From SAR202 cluster bacterium (lineage in GTDB: Bacteria > Chloroflexota > Dehalococcoidia > Lucifugimonadales > UBA826): a stretch of DNA of 12,296 nucleotides. Location: assembly GCA_009392675.1 (NCBI GenBank), contig VFFY01000148.1:1-12296 (forward strand). Direction: 5' to 3'. This document shows positions 1-7,320 of the stretch, piece by piece. The position numbers and the translations under genes were made by a program. Each line of letters starts with the position of its first letter. Position 1 is the first letter of the stretch. The notes under the pieces are model-generated. The model was not told the DNA's origin. It ran no database searches and saw only the letters and a program-made list of their open reading frames with translations.

Positions 1-24
1 CCTATCACCAGGATCAGTAACCAT
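1..24 (-). CDS. Start of a probable NrfD/ActC-like membrane subunit (partial)
   Basis: An ATG at 24-22 on the minus strand opens a frame (M V T D P G D R) that stays open to the window edge. It overlaps the last 11 bases of the ferredoxin gene. A GAGGT Shine-Dalgarno sits five bases upstream, inside the ferredoxin coding sequence, which suggests translational coupling. In alternative complex III and related operons the gene after the iron-sulfur subunit is normally the NrfD-type ten-helix quinol-oxidising subunit (ActC). Only eight codons are visible, so the product is inferred from position and the start site is seen directly. Confidence 0.35.
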
Positions 25-754
25 GCGTGACCTCAGCAGATTCATCAACTTTTCTTAGGTAGATAACGTTAGTATCTGTGCCTAAATTCTCCATCAGGCG
101 ATATCCACGTCCCCCTTCCTGCATTGCGTCCTCTTTCATTTTGGACACCGTGCTATCAGGATCGTTAAAATTACCGAAAATAAGCGAATTACTGGCACAG
201 GCATTCACGCAGGCTGGATTAAGACCTCTGTCTCCATCCTCTAAAACCTCATTATCTCTTTCAGATTCTCTGGTCGACCTTTGAATTCTTTGAACGCAAA
301 AACTGCATTTCTCCATTATTCCGCGGCTTCTAACCGTCACATCTGGATTTAGCTGATTTTTGAGACTTTCAGGCCATTCTGGCTCCCAGAAATTGAAAAA
401 CCTGACATGATAAGGGCATCCATTCGCACAAAACCTTGTACCTATACAGCGGTTATAAACCTGTACATTCAATCCCTCATCATTATGATAAGTAGCGTAG
501 ACTGGACAAACAGGCTCGCAAGGTGCGTTTCCGCAGTGCTGACACATAATAGGAATAAATCTAGCCTTCACGTCTGGGTATTCACCTTCCCAATACCTTT
601 CAATCCTTATCCATTGTATAGCTCTGCGCTGATTAAAATGTTCTTCTAAATTGATGGGTATATTGTTCTCAGATTGACAGGCAACCACGCACCCTTGGCA
701 CCCAGTACATCGATCAATATCAACAACCATTCCCCATTTATTAGAATCTACCAT
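14..754 (-). CDS. Four-cluster 4Fe-4S/3Fe-4S ferredoxin subunit (ActB2-like)
   Basis: A 246-residue electron-transfer subunit of the DmsB/NrfC/ActB2 type, probably passing electrons between the NrfD-type quinol site and the pentaheme cytochrome on the outer face of the membrane. It has 15 cysteines in the expected groups: C16, C19, C22, C26; C71, C74, C79, C83; C103, C109, C113; C150, C153; C182, C186. The third group reads CIGTRFC, so Thr106 stands where a fourth cysteine would be. This predicts three [4Fe-4S] clusters and one [3Fe-4S], as reported for the B2 part of ActB. There is no signal peptide of its own; ActB normally enters as one chain with a Tat signal, so this subunit probably co-exports with the Tat-signal partner upstream. 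The start is ATG with AGGAG seven bases before it. It lies 38 bp after the molybdopterin-fold gene. Such ferredoxins also occur in Qrc, Psr and Nrf systems; the neighbours favour complex III. Confidence 0.88.
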   Translation of the reverse strand: MVDSNKWGMVVDIDRCTGCQGCVVACQSENNIPINLEEHFNQRRAIQWIRIERYWEGEYPDVKARFIPIMCQHCGNAPCEPVCPVYATYHNDEGLNVQVYNRCIGTRFCANGCPYHVRFFNFWEPEWPESLKNQLNPDVTVRSRGIMEKCSFCVQRIQRSTRESERDNEVLEDGDRGLNPACVNACASNSLIFGNFNDPDSTVSKMKEDAMQEGGRGYRLMENLGTDTNVIYLRKVDESAEVTHGY

Positions 755-792
755 CGATTTGCTCCTATTGTTTCCTTAAAGGTTCTAATATC

Positions 793-3039
793 TTAATGAT
801 TGTCACCGGAAGTGATTTGAATAATATCGTGATGTTCATCGCGTGGGAATTCTGGAACAGTATTTTCAAATTTCGGGACGCGAATCCATTCTCCGGTTGT
901 TGTGACATTGGCTTTTGTTGCAGCCCAAGCCAATGATCCATTTTCAGAATCAAGTTTGAGATCGAGGACCGACAAAATATTTGCACCCCTTCCGGCTGAG
1001 TACCTGCCTCCATCCCTATGACCTTGTCCTATAGGAATTCCTATAGTGTCCGGTGGCACAGCGGGATTAGGCATTGCCAAGGCTTTAATGGTCCGTCCAT
1101 TTGCTGGTCTAATCTCCAGCACATCCCCTTCCGATATTCCCTTTTTTTCAGCAACTTTGTGGTTTATTTCAACCCAAGTTTGCCAAGTGGCGGTCGATAT
1201 TGCATCCGGCATAGCCTGAAGCCATGGTAGAGAAGCTGCACTACCATCACCTAACGTAGAAATAAATGGTTGTATATAAAATTCTTGCTCAAGTCCTCCA
1301 AACTCTGGAGAAGCTACACCATCAAGCCTGTTAACCTCTGGGGCATTATCTATCTTGTAGGATGTGTCCCACCAGCCGCCTCTTTGAAGGACCCCATTCC
1401 AAAAACCCTCAAAGCTTTTTGAGACTATCTGACCTCGATTCAATTCATATAGCCTTTTGGCATCATTTCTGATTACTTCTCTAAAAGTTTCTCCATCCAA
1501 TCTTAGATCTTTACCCATTACTTGGGCAGTAGCCATGAGTATATCTGCGAACCCTTTGGTGCCAAGATTACTACCCCTGTGCTCAAAGAAAGGCCTTACT
1601 ACAGGCTGCTGAAACCCTATCATCTGATAGCCGGGACCAGCCAGTGGGACGTCCGTACCCCAATCTTCAAAAAAGTGATGTTGGGGCAATATTAAGTCAG
1701 CTACGGAGGTAGTATCATCCATCATACTTCCAAAACTGACAATCAAAGGCACACTATCCAAGGCTACCTTCATGTCAACGGTATCCGTCATTCCATAATA
1801 AAGATCAGCATCCTTAACCATTAAAACGCTAATATTTCCGGCTTTCATTTCTTCTGCCAGCTGATGAAACTCTGAAAACGAATTAGAAGGAGGCGCCACG
1901 CCAACCCCATCAATAGGTGAGTTCGGATTCAAAAGAACCCCGCCTTTTTTTCCAAGGTTTGAAGCCACATGGTTTAGGGAGTAGATGGCCTTCAGATTTT
2001 GGGTACCGTTTGTATGCGCACCAGCAGATCCTCCACCTAGAGCTATCGGATGTTCACTATGAGAAAAATCCTCGGCAATTTGATTGATTGTATCGACAGG
2101 TACTCCAATTTCATTCGCCACATTGGCTGGGGCATAGGAATCCAGTACTCCATCAGCATCCAGATCGCTAAAAACCGCGTTGGAGTGGCTCGAAGATAAA
2201 ACTTGCATGATGCTCATCGCAAGCAACCCTTCAGTTCCAGGATTCACATGCACCCATTGGTCAGCATTTGCAGCAGTCATAGAGAACCTTGAATCTACAT
2301 GTATAAGCTTACCTCTATGCTCATGTCCCTGCCTAAATTCTCCGTAGCCCCGGGCGTATCTCGTGGGAGACACCCAAGAAGACAAGAAGTCTGCTCCAAA
2401 AGACAGGACCAAATCTGCATTATCAATGTCAAATTCAGGTATTGAATCGGTGCCAAACACTTCTTTAAGAGCGCTCCTGAGAGCATTAGTTTCCAAGGCT
2501 TCATATGACAAATAACGAGCCCCCACCGAATCAGCAAATTTTTCCAGCACAAGCCCTGCATGGCCTCCAATTGGGTTACTAACAAAAACCACCTTATTAC
2601 TTTCGTTGGAGCTCTCAAGTTCACCCAATCGGGAGCTAAGTCTTGCAATGGCATCTTCCCAGCTTATTTCCCTGTATTCCCCAGAACCTCTAGCACCAGT
2701 TCTAACCAATGGGGCACTTATGCGGTCAGGATGATAAAGTCCTTGAAGGGCCGCCTCCGAGAGTGCGCTATGTCCACCCAGATTAAGTGGATGCCCTGGA
2801 TTTCCTTCCACTTTTTTGGCTCTACCCTCCATTACTCTTACAACGATTCCCTCAGAGCTACCGCCCTGGTGATTTGTAGTTGCGTACCAATTGTCGATTC
2901 CAGATACCAAATCCTCTGGCATAGCTGCAGGAGAGTCGATTAAAAGCTCTTTCTCCGGTAACCCACAGGCCTGAAACAGCACAGCAGCACCAGCTGAGCC
3001 ACCCATCAGAGTCAAAAATTGTCTTCTAGTTAAAGCCAT
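793..3039 (-). CDS. actB: Molybdopterin-oxidoreductase-fold lipoprotein, cofactor-less ActB1-like subunit
   Basis: A 748-residue protein with the molybdopterin oxidoreductase fold. The N-terminus carries a twin-arginine signal (R5-R6 in TRRQFL) followed by a hydrophobic stretch and a likely lipobox cysteine (FQAC, C25), so it is predicted to be folded, Tat-exported and lipid-anchored outside. The usual N-terminal [4Fe-4S] ligands are gone: the positions where relatives have cysteine hold N56, G59, E63 and S91. C25 is the only cysteine in the protein. In structurally known alternative complex III the B1 domain carries no molybdenum cofactor and acts as scaffold for the iron-sulfur domain; I infer the same here. 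ActB is usually one fused chain of about 1000 residues; here B1 and B2 are separate adjacent genes. ATG start with GAGG about seven bases upstream; only 9 bp separate it from the cytochrome stop. A QrcB-type subunit is the main alternative, but that family keeps a cluster. Confidence 0.87.
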   Translation of the reverse strand: MALTRRQFLTLMGGSAGAAVLFQACGLPEKELLIDSPAAMPEDLVSGIDNWYATTNHQGGSSEGIVVRVMEGRAKKVEGNPGHPLNLGGHSALSEAALQGLYHPDRISAPLVRTGARGSGEYREISWEDAIARLSSRLGELESSNESNKVVFVSNPIGGHAGLVLEKFADSVGARYLSYEALETNALRSALKEVFGTDSIPEFDIDNADLVLSFGADFLSSWVSPTRYARGYGEFRQGHEHRGKLIHVDSRFSMTAANADQWVHVNPGTEGLLAMSIMQVLSSSHSNAVFSDLDADGVLDSYAPANVANEIGVPVDTINQIAEDFSHSEHPIALGGGSAGAHTNGTQNLKAIYSLNHVASNLGKKGGVLLNPNSPIDGVGVAPPSNSFSEFHQLAEEMKAGNISVLMVKDADLYYGMTDTVDMKVALDSVPLIVSFGSMMDDTTSVADLILPQHHFFEDWGTDVPLAGPGYQMIGFQQPVVRPFFEHRGSNLGTKGFADILMATAQVMGKDLRLDGETFREVIRNDAKRLYELNRGQIVSKSFEGFWNGVLQRGGWWDTSYKIDNAPEVNRLDGVASPEFGGLEQEFYIQPFISTLGDGSAASLPWLQAMPDAISTATWQTWVEINHKVAEKKGISEGDVLEIRPANGRTIKALAMPNPAVPPDTIGIPIGQGHRDGGRYSAGRGANILSVLDLKLDSENGSLAWAATKANVTTTGEWIRVPKFENTVPEFPRDEHHDIIQITSGDNH

Positions 3040-3048
3040 CGACTACCT

Positions 3049-3651
3049 CTAATAGTGACATGTAACACAGTCCGTTGGTGCATTATTTTGCTTATGACAA
3101 TTAACACAGTCTCCCATCTTGAGAGCTCTGGTTTGCTGAACTTTATCCATACTCGCCACATCTCCGTGACAGGTAGCACACACATTTTTAGCCTCTACTC
3201 CTTCCTTCTCGGAAAAGTATCTTATGTGGGCTTCATGTACAAAACGAACGTGATCCGGAACTCTATGGACTCTAACCCAATGAATAGATCTTCCATCCTC
3301 GTAAAGGCTTCTCATTTTTGTAATACCTTCTAATTCGTCACCAACAGCCGAGTGGCATGTCATACACAGACCTGCGGCCGGAACAGATGCAGCAGCTTCT
3401 TTTTCAACATTCCGATGACAAAAGGTACAATCCATACCAAGGTCTTTCACATGGGTTTCATGAGGAAATTCGATTGGCTGGTCTGGGCCATCGTGCCCAA
3501 ATATAACCGGCCTACCCATCCATGATGAAATCACAAAGGTCAAAACCAGAACTATACCTATGAATACCCCAAGCAAGACAACACCGACCACTCCCAGCTT
3601 AGCGAGCTGGGCCCCCGTCGGTTTCTGAGGCTGGAAATCACCTGGTATCAA
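3049..3651 (-). CDS. actA: Membrane-anchored pentaheme cytochrome c (ActA-like)
   Basis: A 200-residue multiheme cytochrome c with five CXXCH heme-attachment sites: C75-H79, C96-H100, C158-H162, C182-H186 and C195-H199, the last one residue from the C-terminus. One uncleaved hydrophobic helix at about residues 18-43 should anchor it, with the hemes outside. Extra histidines (H64, H67, H124, H129, H134, H139, H142) could serve as second axial ligands. Pentaheme content, length and position before the ActB-like genes match ActA of alternative complex III, which hands electrons on to a soluble carrier or directly to an oxidase. The start is a TTG: between the in-frame TAG at 3666-3664 and the helix there is no ATG or GTG, and the next Met (M45) would delete the anchor. 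AGGA lies ten bases upstream. QrcA of sulfate reducers is similar but has six hemes. Confidence 0.88.
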   Translation of the reverse strand: MIPGDFQPQKPTGAQLAKLGVVGVVLLGVFIGIVLVLTFVISSWMGRPVIFGHDGPDQPIEFPHETHVKDLGMDCTFCHRNVEKEAAASVPAAGLCMTCHSAVGDELEGITKMRSLYEDGRSIHWVRVHRVPDHVRFVHEAHIRYFSEKEGVEAKNVCATCHGDVASMDKVQQTRALKMGDCVNCHKQNNAPTDCVTCHY

Positions 3652-3668
3652 ATCAGCACTGTCCTATG

Positions 3669-4001
3669 TTAAATCCAAAAATCAGGGTATATAGCTCTAA
3701 TGGCATCTAACCCGCCACTAAATGCAGTAATAACAAAGTAGATTGCAGCAGCGAAAGACACGACAGCAACCAAATATAAAGGGGGTCGCAGCTTTGAAAG
3801 CGAGGCTGGCAGATGACGAGATTTAACCAAAGAAGGTATCGCGTTGTGACCTATCAGCATATTGGCGGCAAAAATAATCATAAACAACACAAAAAATTGG
3901 ATATTGTGCGTGAAAATTTTTATATCCGCCCAGACGGCGGCGCTAATATAATTTGGGTCTATCTCCAATTGCCTGTTTCCACCTTTTTTTACGACGAGCA
4001 T
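3669..4001 (-). CDS. Small two-helix membrane protein leading the complex III operon
   Basis: A 110-residue protein that I do not recognise. It has a polar, basic N-terminus (about residues 1-30), a hydrophobic helix at about 33-51, a basic loop (K60, R62, K70, R72) and a second helix at about 74-95, with both ends probably on the cytoplasmic side. H31 and H52 flank the first helix. It has no cysteines and so no heme-c or cluster motif. It is the first gene after the promoter and 17 bp before the pentaheme cytochrome, so it is probably co-transcribed with the complex and may be an accessory subunit or assembly factor. The ATG is the first possible start after an in-frame TAG at 4007-4005; AGG is only two bases from it, so the ribosome site is weak. 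A later TTG at codon 12 is an alternative start. Confidence 0.72.
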   Translation of the reverse strand: MLVVKKGGNRQLEIDPNYISAAVWADIKIFTHNIQFFVLFMIIFAANMLIGHNAIPSLVKSRHLPASLSKLRPPLYLVAVVSFAAAIYFVITAFSGGLDAIRAIYPDFWI

Positions 4002-4033
4002 GACCTAATTATCGCCTAGTCAGTCGGGTGAAA

Positions 4034-4063
4034 ATTATCACATTCACATATTGGGGGTGTCAA
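4034..4063 (-). promoter_or_regulatory. Sigma70-type promoter of the complex III operon
   Basis: On the minus strand TTGACA (4063-4058) matches the -35 consensus fully. After an 18-bp spacer comes GATAAT (4039-4034), five of six bases of the -10 consensus, preceded by TG one base away as in extended -10 promoters. Transcription should begin near 4027, giving a leader of roughly 25 bases before the ATG at 4001. The position and quality make this the best promoter in the window, though no experiment supports it. Confidence 0.5.
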
Positions 4064-4092
4064 GGGAACTCTCAGTCAAAAAGCGCCCCAAT
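4050..4092. repeat. Inverted repeat ATTGGGG/CCCCAAT spanning the complex III -35 region
   Basis: ATTGGGG (4050-4056) and CCCCAAT (4086-4092) form a perfect 7-bp inverted repeat with 29 bp between the arms. One arm lies in the promoter spacer next to the -35 box and the other upstream of it. This could be an operator for a dimeric regulator, but a 7-bp repeat in a gap of this size can arise by chance. Confidence 0.25.
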
Positions 4093-4265
4093 TATGGTGA
4101 GCAAAAAAAATAGTGTCAATGGAGCCCAATTTCAAACCAGTAAGAGGACCCTGTTAATTTTTCGGTTTGTAAGTGAAGACCCGATAACCTAAAATCCTGA
4201 TTCTGAGGCAATTGACCCATATTCAGCGATGCTTCAGAGACAAGAAATAACCAATGAGGTGCCTA

Positions 4266-5021
4266 ATGGGGCGATTAAAAGACAAGGTTGCATTAATTAC
4301 TGGTGGTAGCAGAGGTATGGGAGCCGCCGAAGCCAGAATGTTTGCGGACGAAGGCGCTCACGTAGTCATAGCTGACATACTAGAAAACGAAGGAAGAAAA
4401 ACAGCATCTGAAATAGCCTCTTCTGGTGCAAGATGCGTATTCAGACAGCTCGACGTCCTCAAAGCCTCAGAATGGGATTCCGTGATAGGAACAGTTATCT
4501 CGATTTTTGGAAAATTAGACGTATTGGTAAACAACGCAGGAGTTACATCTAGAATGATGTTACTAGACACCTCAGAACAGGAATGGGATCGAGTCATGGA
4601 TATCAACACAAAGGGAACATTTTTAGGAATAAAAGCGGCTATTCCTGCTATTCGCTCTTCAGGTGGAGGATCAATAATTAATATTTCTTCACAAATGGGG
4701 TTGGTAGGTGCAGATTACATAAGCCCGCAGTATCAAGCCTCTAAAGGAGCTGTCAGATTATTAACAAAATCAGTGGCTATTCAGTATGCCTCAGATAACA
4801 TTCGATGCAATTCTATACATCCTGCCCCGATTGAAACAGATATGACCGCAGACGTGAGACAGGACCCGGATGCCTTCCAAGATATGCTTAGAAGAATCCC
4901 TATGGGGCGATACGGAAAACCTGAAGAGGTGGCTTATGCAGTTTTATACCTCGCCTCCGATGAATCATCATTTGTGACAGGTAGTGAGTTGGTTGTAGAC
5001 GGGGGATGGACTGCCCAGTAG
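4266..5021 (+). CDS. Short-chain dehydrogenase/reductase (classical SDR, likely NAD-dependent)
   Basis: A 251-residue classical SDR, usual length, oxidising or reducing an alcohol/ketone with a nicotinamide cofactor. Numbered from the chosen start it shows the cofactor loop TGGSRGMG at 12-19, an Asp at 37 after the second strand (typical of NAD(H) rather than NADP(H) preference), LDV near 63, NNAG at 89-92, Asn114, Ser at 141-142, the catalytic YxxxK pair Y156/K160, and the PIETDM segment after the catalytic helix. The start at 4266 is preferred because GAGG lies six bases before it and the protein then begins MGRLKDKVALITGG, as in relatives. An ATG at 4254 would add four residues but has no clear ribosome site. 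The substrate cannot be told from sequence; 3-oxoacyl-ACP reductase, hydroxysteroid and sugar dehydrogenases look alike here. The enolase-superfamily gene 40 bp downstream suggests a sugar-acid or hydroxy-acid pathway. Confidence 0.92.
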   Translation: MGRLKDKVALITGGSRGMGAAEARMFADEGAHVVIADILENEGRKTASEIASSGARCVFRQLDVLKASEWDSVIGTVISIFGKLDVLVNNAGVTSRMMLLDTSEQEWDRVMDINTKGTFLGIKAAIPAIRSSGGGSIINISSQMGLVGADYISPQYQASKGAVRLLTKSVAIQYASDNIRCNSIHPAPIETDMTADVRQDPDAFQDMLRRIPMGRYGKPEEVAYAVLYLASDESSFVTGSELVVDGGWTAQ

Positions 5022-5061
5022 TAACAAATAAATTCTGATCAGCAGTGCCCAAGAGGTTTTT

Positions 5062-6213
5062 ATGAAAATCACAGATGTCAGTCACTACATTATCCATCCA
5101 GGAGTCGGTAAAAATTTGTGTTTTGTAAAAATCGACACAGATGAAGGGGTGGAAGGATGGGGAGAATGTTATACCCAGGCTGACCGAGACAAGCAGGTAG
5201 TTTCACACATAGATCAATTGAAGAGATACCTTATCGGTAGAAATCCCATGCATATAAAGCATTTTTTGCAAATGTCTTTTGATGATTTTGCCGGCAGGCG
5301 AGGTGCTATGGATTTTTACTGTGCAATCAGTGGCCTAGAGCAGGCAATGTGGGATATATCCGGAAAGGTATGTCAAGTACCCATTTATATGCTGTTAGGT
5401 GGGCCATGCAGAGATAAGATCAGAGTTTATGCAAATGGCTGGGGAGGAGGCAACTGGGATTCGAATGAGATAGCTGAAAAGGCAAAAAGGATTGCTAATA
5501 TGGGTTTTACTGCCATGAAGTTTGACCCTATCCCTGGCCCCTGGCGTACTTTCGTTGGCAAAGAGGTGGAAAGACAAGCTGTAGAGAATGTCAAAGCTGT
5601 TAGGTCAGCGGTTGGTCCAGATATTGACATTCTGGTTGAAATGCATAGAAGACTAGCACCAATGCATGCCGTGAAGATTGCAAAAGAAATTGAAGAATAC
5701 AACCCATTTTGGTTTGAAGAGCCTGTACTTGCGGAGAATGTAGATGCATTAGCATCAGCAAAAAAAGCCATCAACATACCAGTAGTGACTGGAGAGGCAC
5801 TGTACACAAAGTTTGAATTTAGGGAGATTTTTGAAAAACAAGCCGCAGACATTATTAATCCCGATGTTTGCAATGTTGGCGGTATTTTGGAATTAAAGGA
5901 AATCGCTGCTATGGCCGAATCTTATTATGTGGCTGTGTCACCTCATAATTACAACAGCACTACTCTAGGTCTTTCAGCTACAATCCAAGTATCTGCCGCA
6001 ATACCTAATTTTTTAATTACCGAATATTTCGTAAATTTTGAAGAGCTTGGGAAAGACATATCCACACATCCATTGGAGGTAGATGGTGGGTATATTAAAT
6101 TACCCACAGAACCCGGGCTTGGCATGGATCTTAAGGAGGAAAATTTGGAAAAATATCCCTATAAACAATTTCCTCTCAGAAACCTGGCACACTACTCGGA
6201 TGAAGGCCCATAG
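5062..6213 (+). CDS. Enolase-superfamily (mandelate racemase/galactonate dehydratase type) enzyme
   Basis: A 383-residue enzyme with the N-terminal capping domain (about 1-115) and the (beta/alpha)7beta barrel of the mandelate racemase/muconate lactonizing group. Likely reaction: Mg-dependent proton abstraction next to a carboxylate, usually dehydration of an aldonic acid. Visible active-site elements are E193-M-H195 after the third barrel strand, FEEP (E219/E220), TGE (E245), NPD (D268) and SPHN (H295). The last two form the His-Asp dyad, and H195 matches the catalytic His seen in galactonate and mannonate dehydratases. The first metal ligand is Glu193, where the well-known enzymes have Asp. 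No KxK motif is seen, which argues against muconate cycloisomerase or dipeptide epimerase. ATG start with AGAGG six to seven bases upstream; probably co-transcribed with the SDR 40 bp before it. Substrate unknown. Expanded enolase-superfamily families are a known trait of SAR202 bacteria. Confidence 0.9.
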   Translation: MKITDVSHYIIHPGVGKNLCFVKIDTDEGVEGWGECYTQADRDKQVVSHIDQLKRYLIGRNPMHIKHFLQMSFDDFAGRRGAMDFYCAISGLEQAMWDISGKVCQVPIYMLLGGPCRDKIRVYANGWGGGNWDSNEIAEKAKRIANMGFTAMKFDPIPGPWRTFVGKEVERQAVENVKAVRSAVGPDIDILVEMHRRLAPMHAVKIAKEIEEYNPFWFEEPVLAENVDALASAKKAINIPVVTGEALYTKFEFREIFEKQAADIINPDVCNVGGILELKEIAAMAESYYVAVSPHNYNSTTLGLSATIQVSAAIPNFLITEYFVNFEELGKDISTHPLEVDGGYIKLPTEPGLGMDLKEENLEKYPYKQFPLRNLAHYSDEGP

Positions 6214-6267
6214 CGGCAAACCGGATATCATCGACCAGTGAGGGTAATAATCCGATTTAAGAATTTC

Positions 6268-6296
6268 TTGACCAAGATTTAGTCGCATGCTAATTT
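6268..6296 (+). promoter_or_regulatory. Candidate promoter upstream of ribF
   Basis: TTGACC (6268-6273), a 17-bp spacer and TAATTT (6291-6296) with an extended TGC just before the -10. The -35 matches consensus in five of six positions and the -10 in four. A start near 6303 would leave a leader of about 85 bases before ribF. It lies in the 174-bp gap after the enolase-superfamily gene, in which no terminator hairpin is evident. Confidence 0.35.
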
Positions 6297-6387
6297 TTAT
6301 GTCGAATATGAATAAGTAGTGGCCAACTAGGTCAAATAATTATCCAAAATACTGAAACTAAGCCACTAACATTAGTAGCATTGGCCC

Positions 6388-7320
6388 ATGGGATTATCGA
6401 AAGAACTAAATATAAAAAAGGATCTAAGAGATTCGTTTGTTACTATAGGTGTATTCGATGGAGTCCACCTTGGTCACAAACACCTAGCTGAAAAACTCAT
6501 ACAGTCCGCCATGAAGAACGGGAAATCATCCGGCATCGTAACTTTCAAAAACCACCCTGCCACCGTGATAAATCCACAATTTCAACCAAATTTTTTGACC
6601 ACCTTTGAAGCTAAGATGGATTTATTGAAAGATACAGGAGTTGATTTCGTATCCGCGATTACATTTAATCAAGAAGTGGCCGATCTAACGGCCAAAGACT
6701 TCCTGAGGCTACTGAAAAATAGATTAGGAATGAAAGGGTTGGTCGTTGGTCCTGACTTTCAAATGGGTAAAAATAGAGAGGCTGATACTGTTAGATTGGC
6801 CACCTTAGGATCAGAATTAGGATTTGCTTTGGAGGTTTTGGATGTGCAAACTAAGGGAGGATTTCAAGTTCGCAGTACCATGATAAGAAGCCTCATCTCA
6901 ACCGGCGATGTGAAAAATGCTTCAGTCATGTTAGGAAGAAAGTTCTCTTTAGAAGGGAGTGTTATTAAAGGAATGAAAAGAGGCAAGTCTTTAGGATTTC
7001 CGACAGCTAATCTAAAAACTAATAAAGACCTTGCTATGCCTTCAAACGGCATATATGCCACCGTTGCAACGATTAAGGGAGTCCGATACCCAGCAGCCAC
7101 AAGTATAGGAATAAATCCTACTTTTGGTGGAAAGGAGCAGACTATAGAGACTTATATATTAGATTTCGACAAAAATATATATGGCCAAAGTCTGTCTATA
7201 TCATTTTATGAGAAACTTAGAGATGAGCTTACGTTTAACAGTGCAGATAAACTAATTGGACAAATGAAAGCAGATGTTTTGGAAATCAGAAGACTGAACA
7301 AATCTGGTGAACTTCAATAA
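6388..7320 (+). CDS. ribF: Bifunctional riboflavin kinase / FMN adenylyltransferase
   Basis: A 310-residue cytoplasmic enzyme of normal length that makes FMN from riboflavin and then FAD. The N-terminal nucleotidyltransferase domain (about 1-170) has GVFDGVHLGH at 21-30, HP at 56-57 and STMIR at 163-167. The C-terminal kinase domain (about 180-305) has RGKSLGFPTANL at 198-209, the GIYA turn at 221-224 and the LRDE segment near 277-280. FMN and FAD would serve the flavoenzymes of the cell; there is no direct link to the neighbours. The ATG is the only plausible start, but no Shine-Dalgarno precedes it (the bases before it read TTGGCCC), so initiation may be weak or SD-independent. tyrS follows after 81 bp. 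Confidence 0.95.
   Translation: MGLSKELNIKKDLRDSFVTIGVFDGVHLGHKHLAEKLIQSAMKNGKSSGIVTFKNHPATVINPQFQPNFLTTFEAKMDLLKDTGVDFVSAITFNQEVADLTAKDFLRLLKNRLGMKGLVVGPDFQMGKNREADTVRLATLGSELGFALEVLDVQTKGGFQVRSTMIRSLISTGDVKNASVMLGRKFSLEGSVIKGMKRGKSLGFPTANLKTNKDLAMPSNGIYATVATIKGVRYPAATSIGINPTFGGKEQTIETYILDFDKNIYGQSLSISFYEKLRDELTFNSADKLIGQMKADVLEIRRLNKSGELQ

Noticed and set aside
2560..2943. A 127-codon open frame on the plus strand opposite the ActB1-like gene.
   Set aside because: It lies wholly inside a well-supported gene on the other strand, has no recognisable domain and is a frame shadow.
6362..6385. ACTAA/TTAGT and GCCA/TGGC symmetry just before ribF as an FMN riboswitch or leader structure.
   Set aside because: The stretch is far too short for an FMN riboswitch, which needs a conserved six-helix element, and the two-base loop is not stable.
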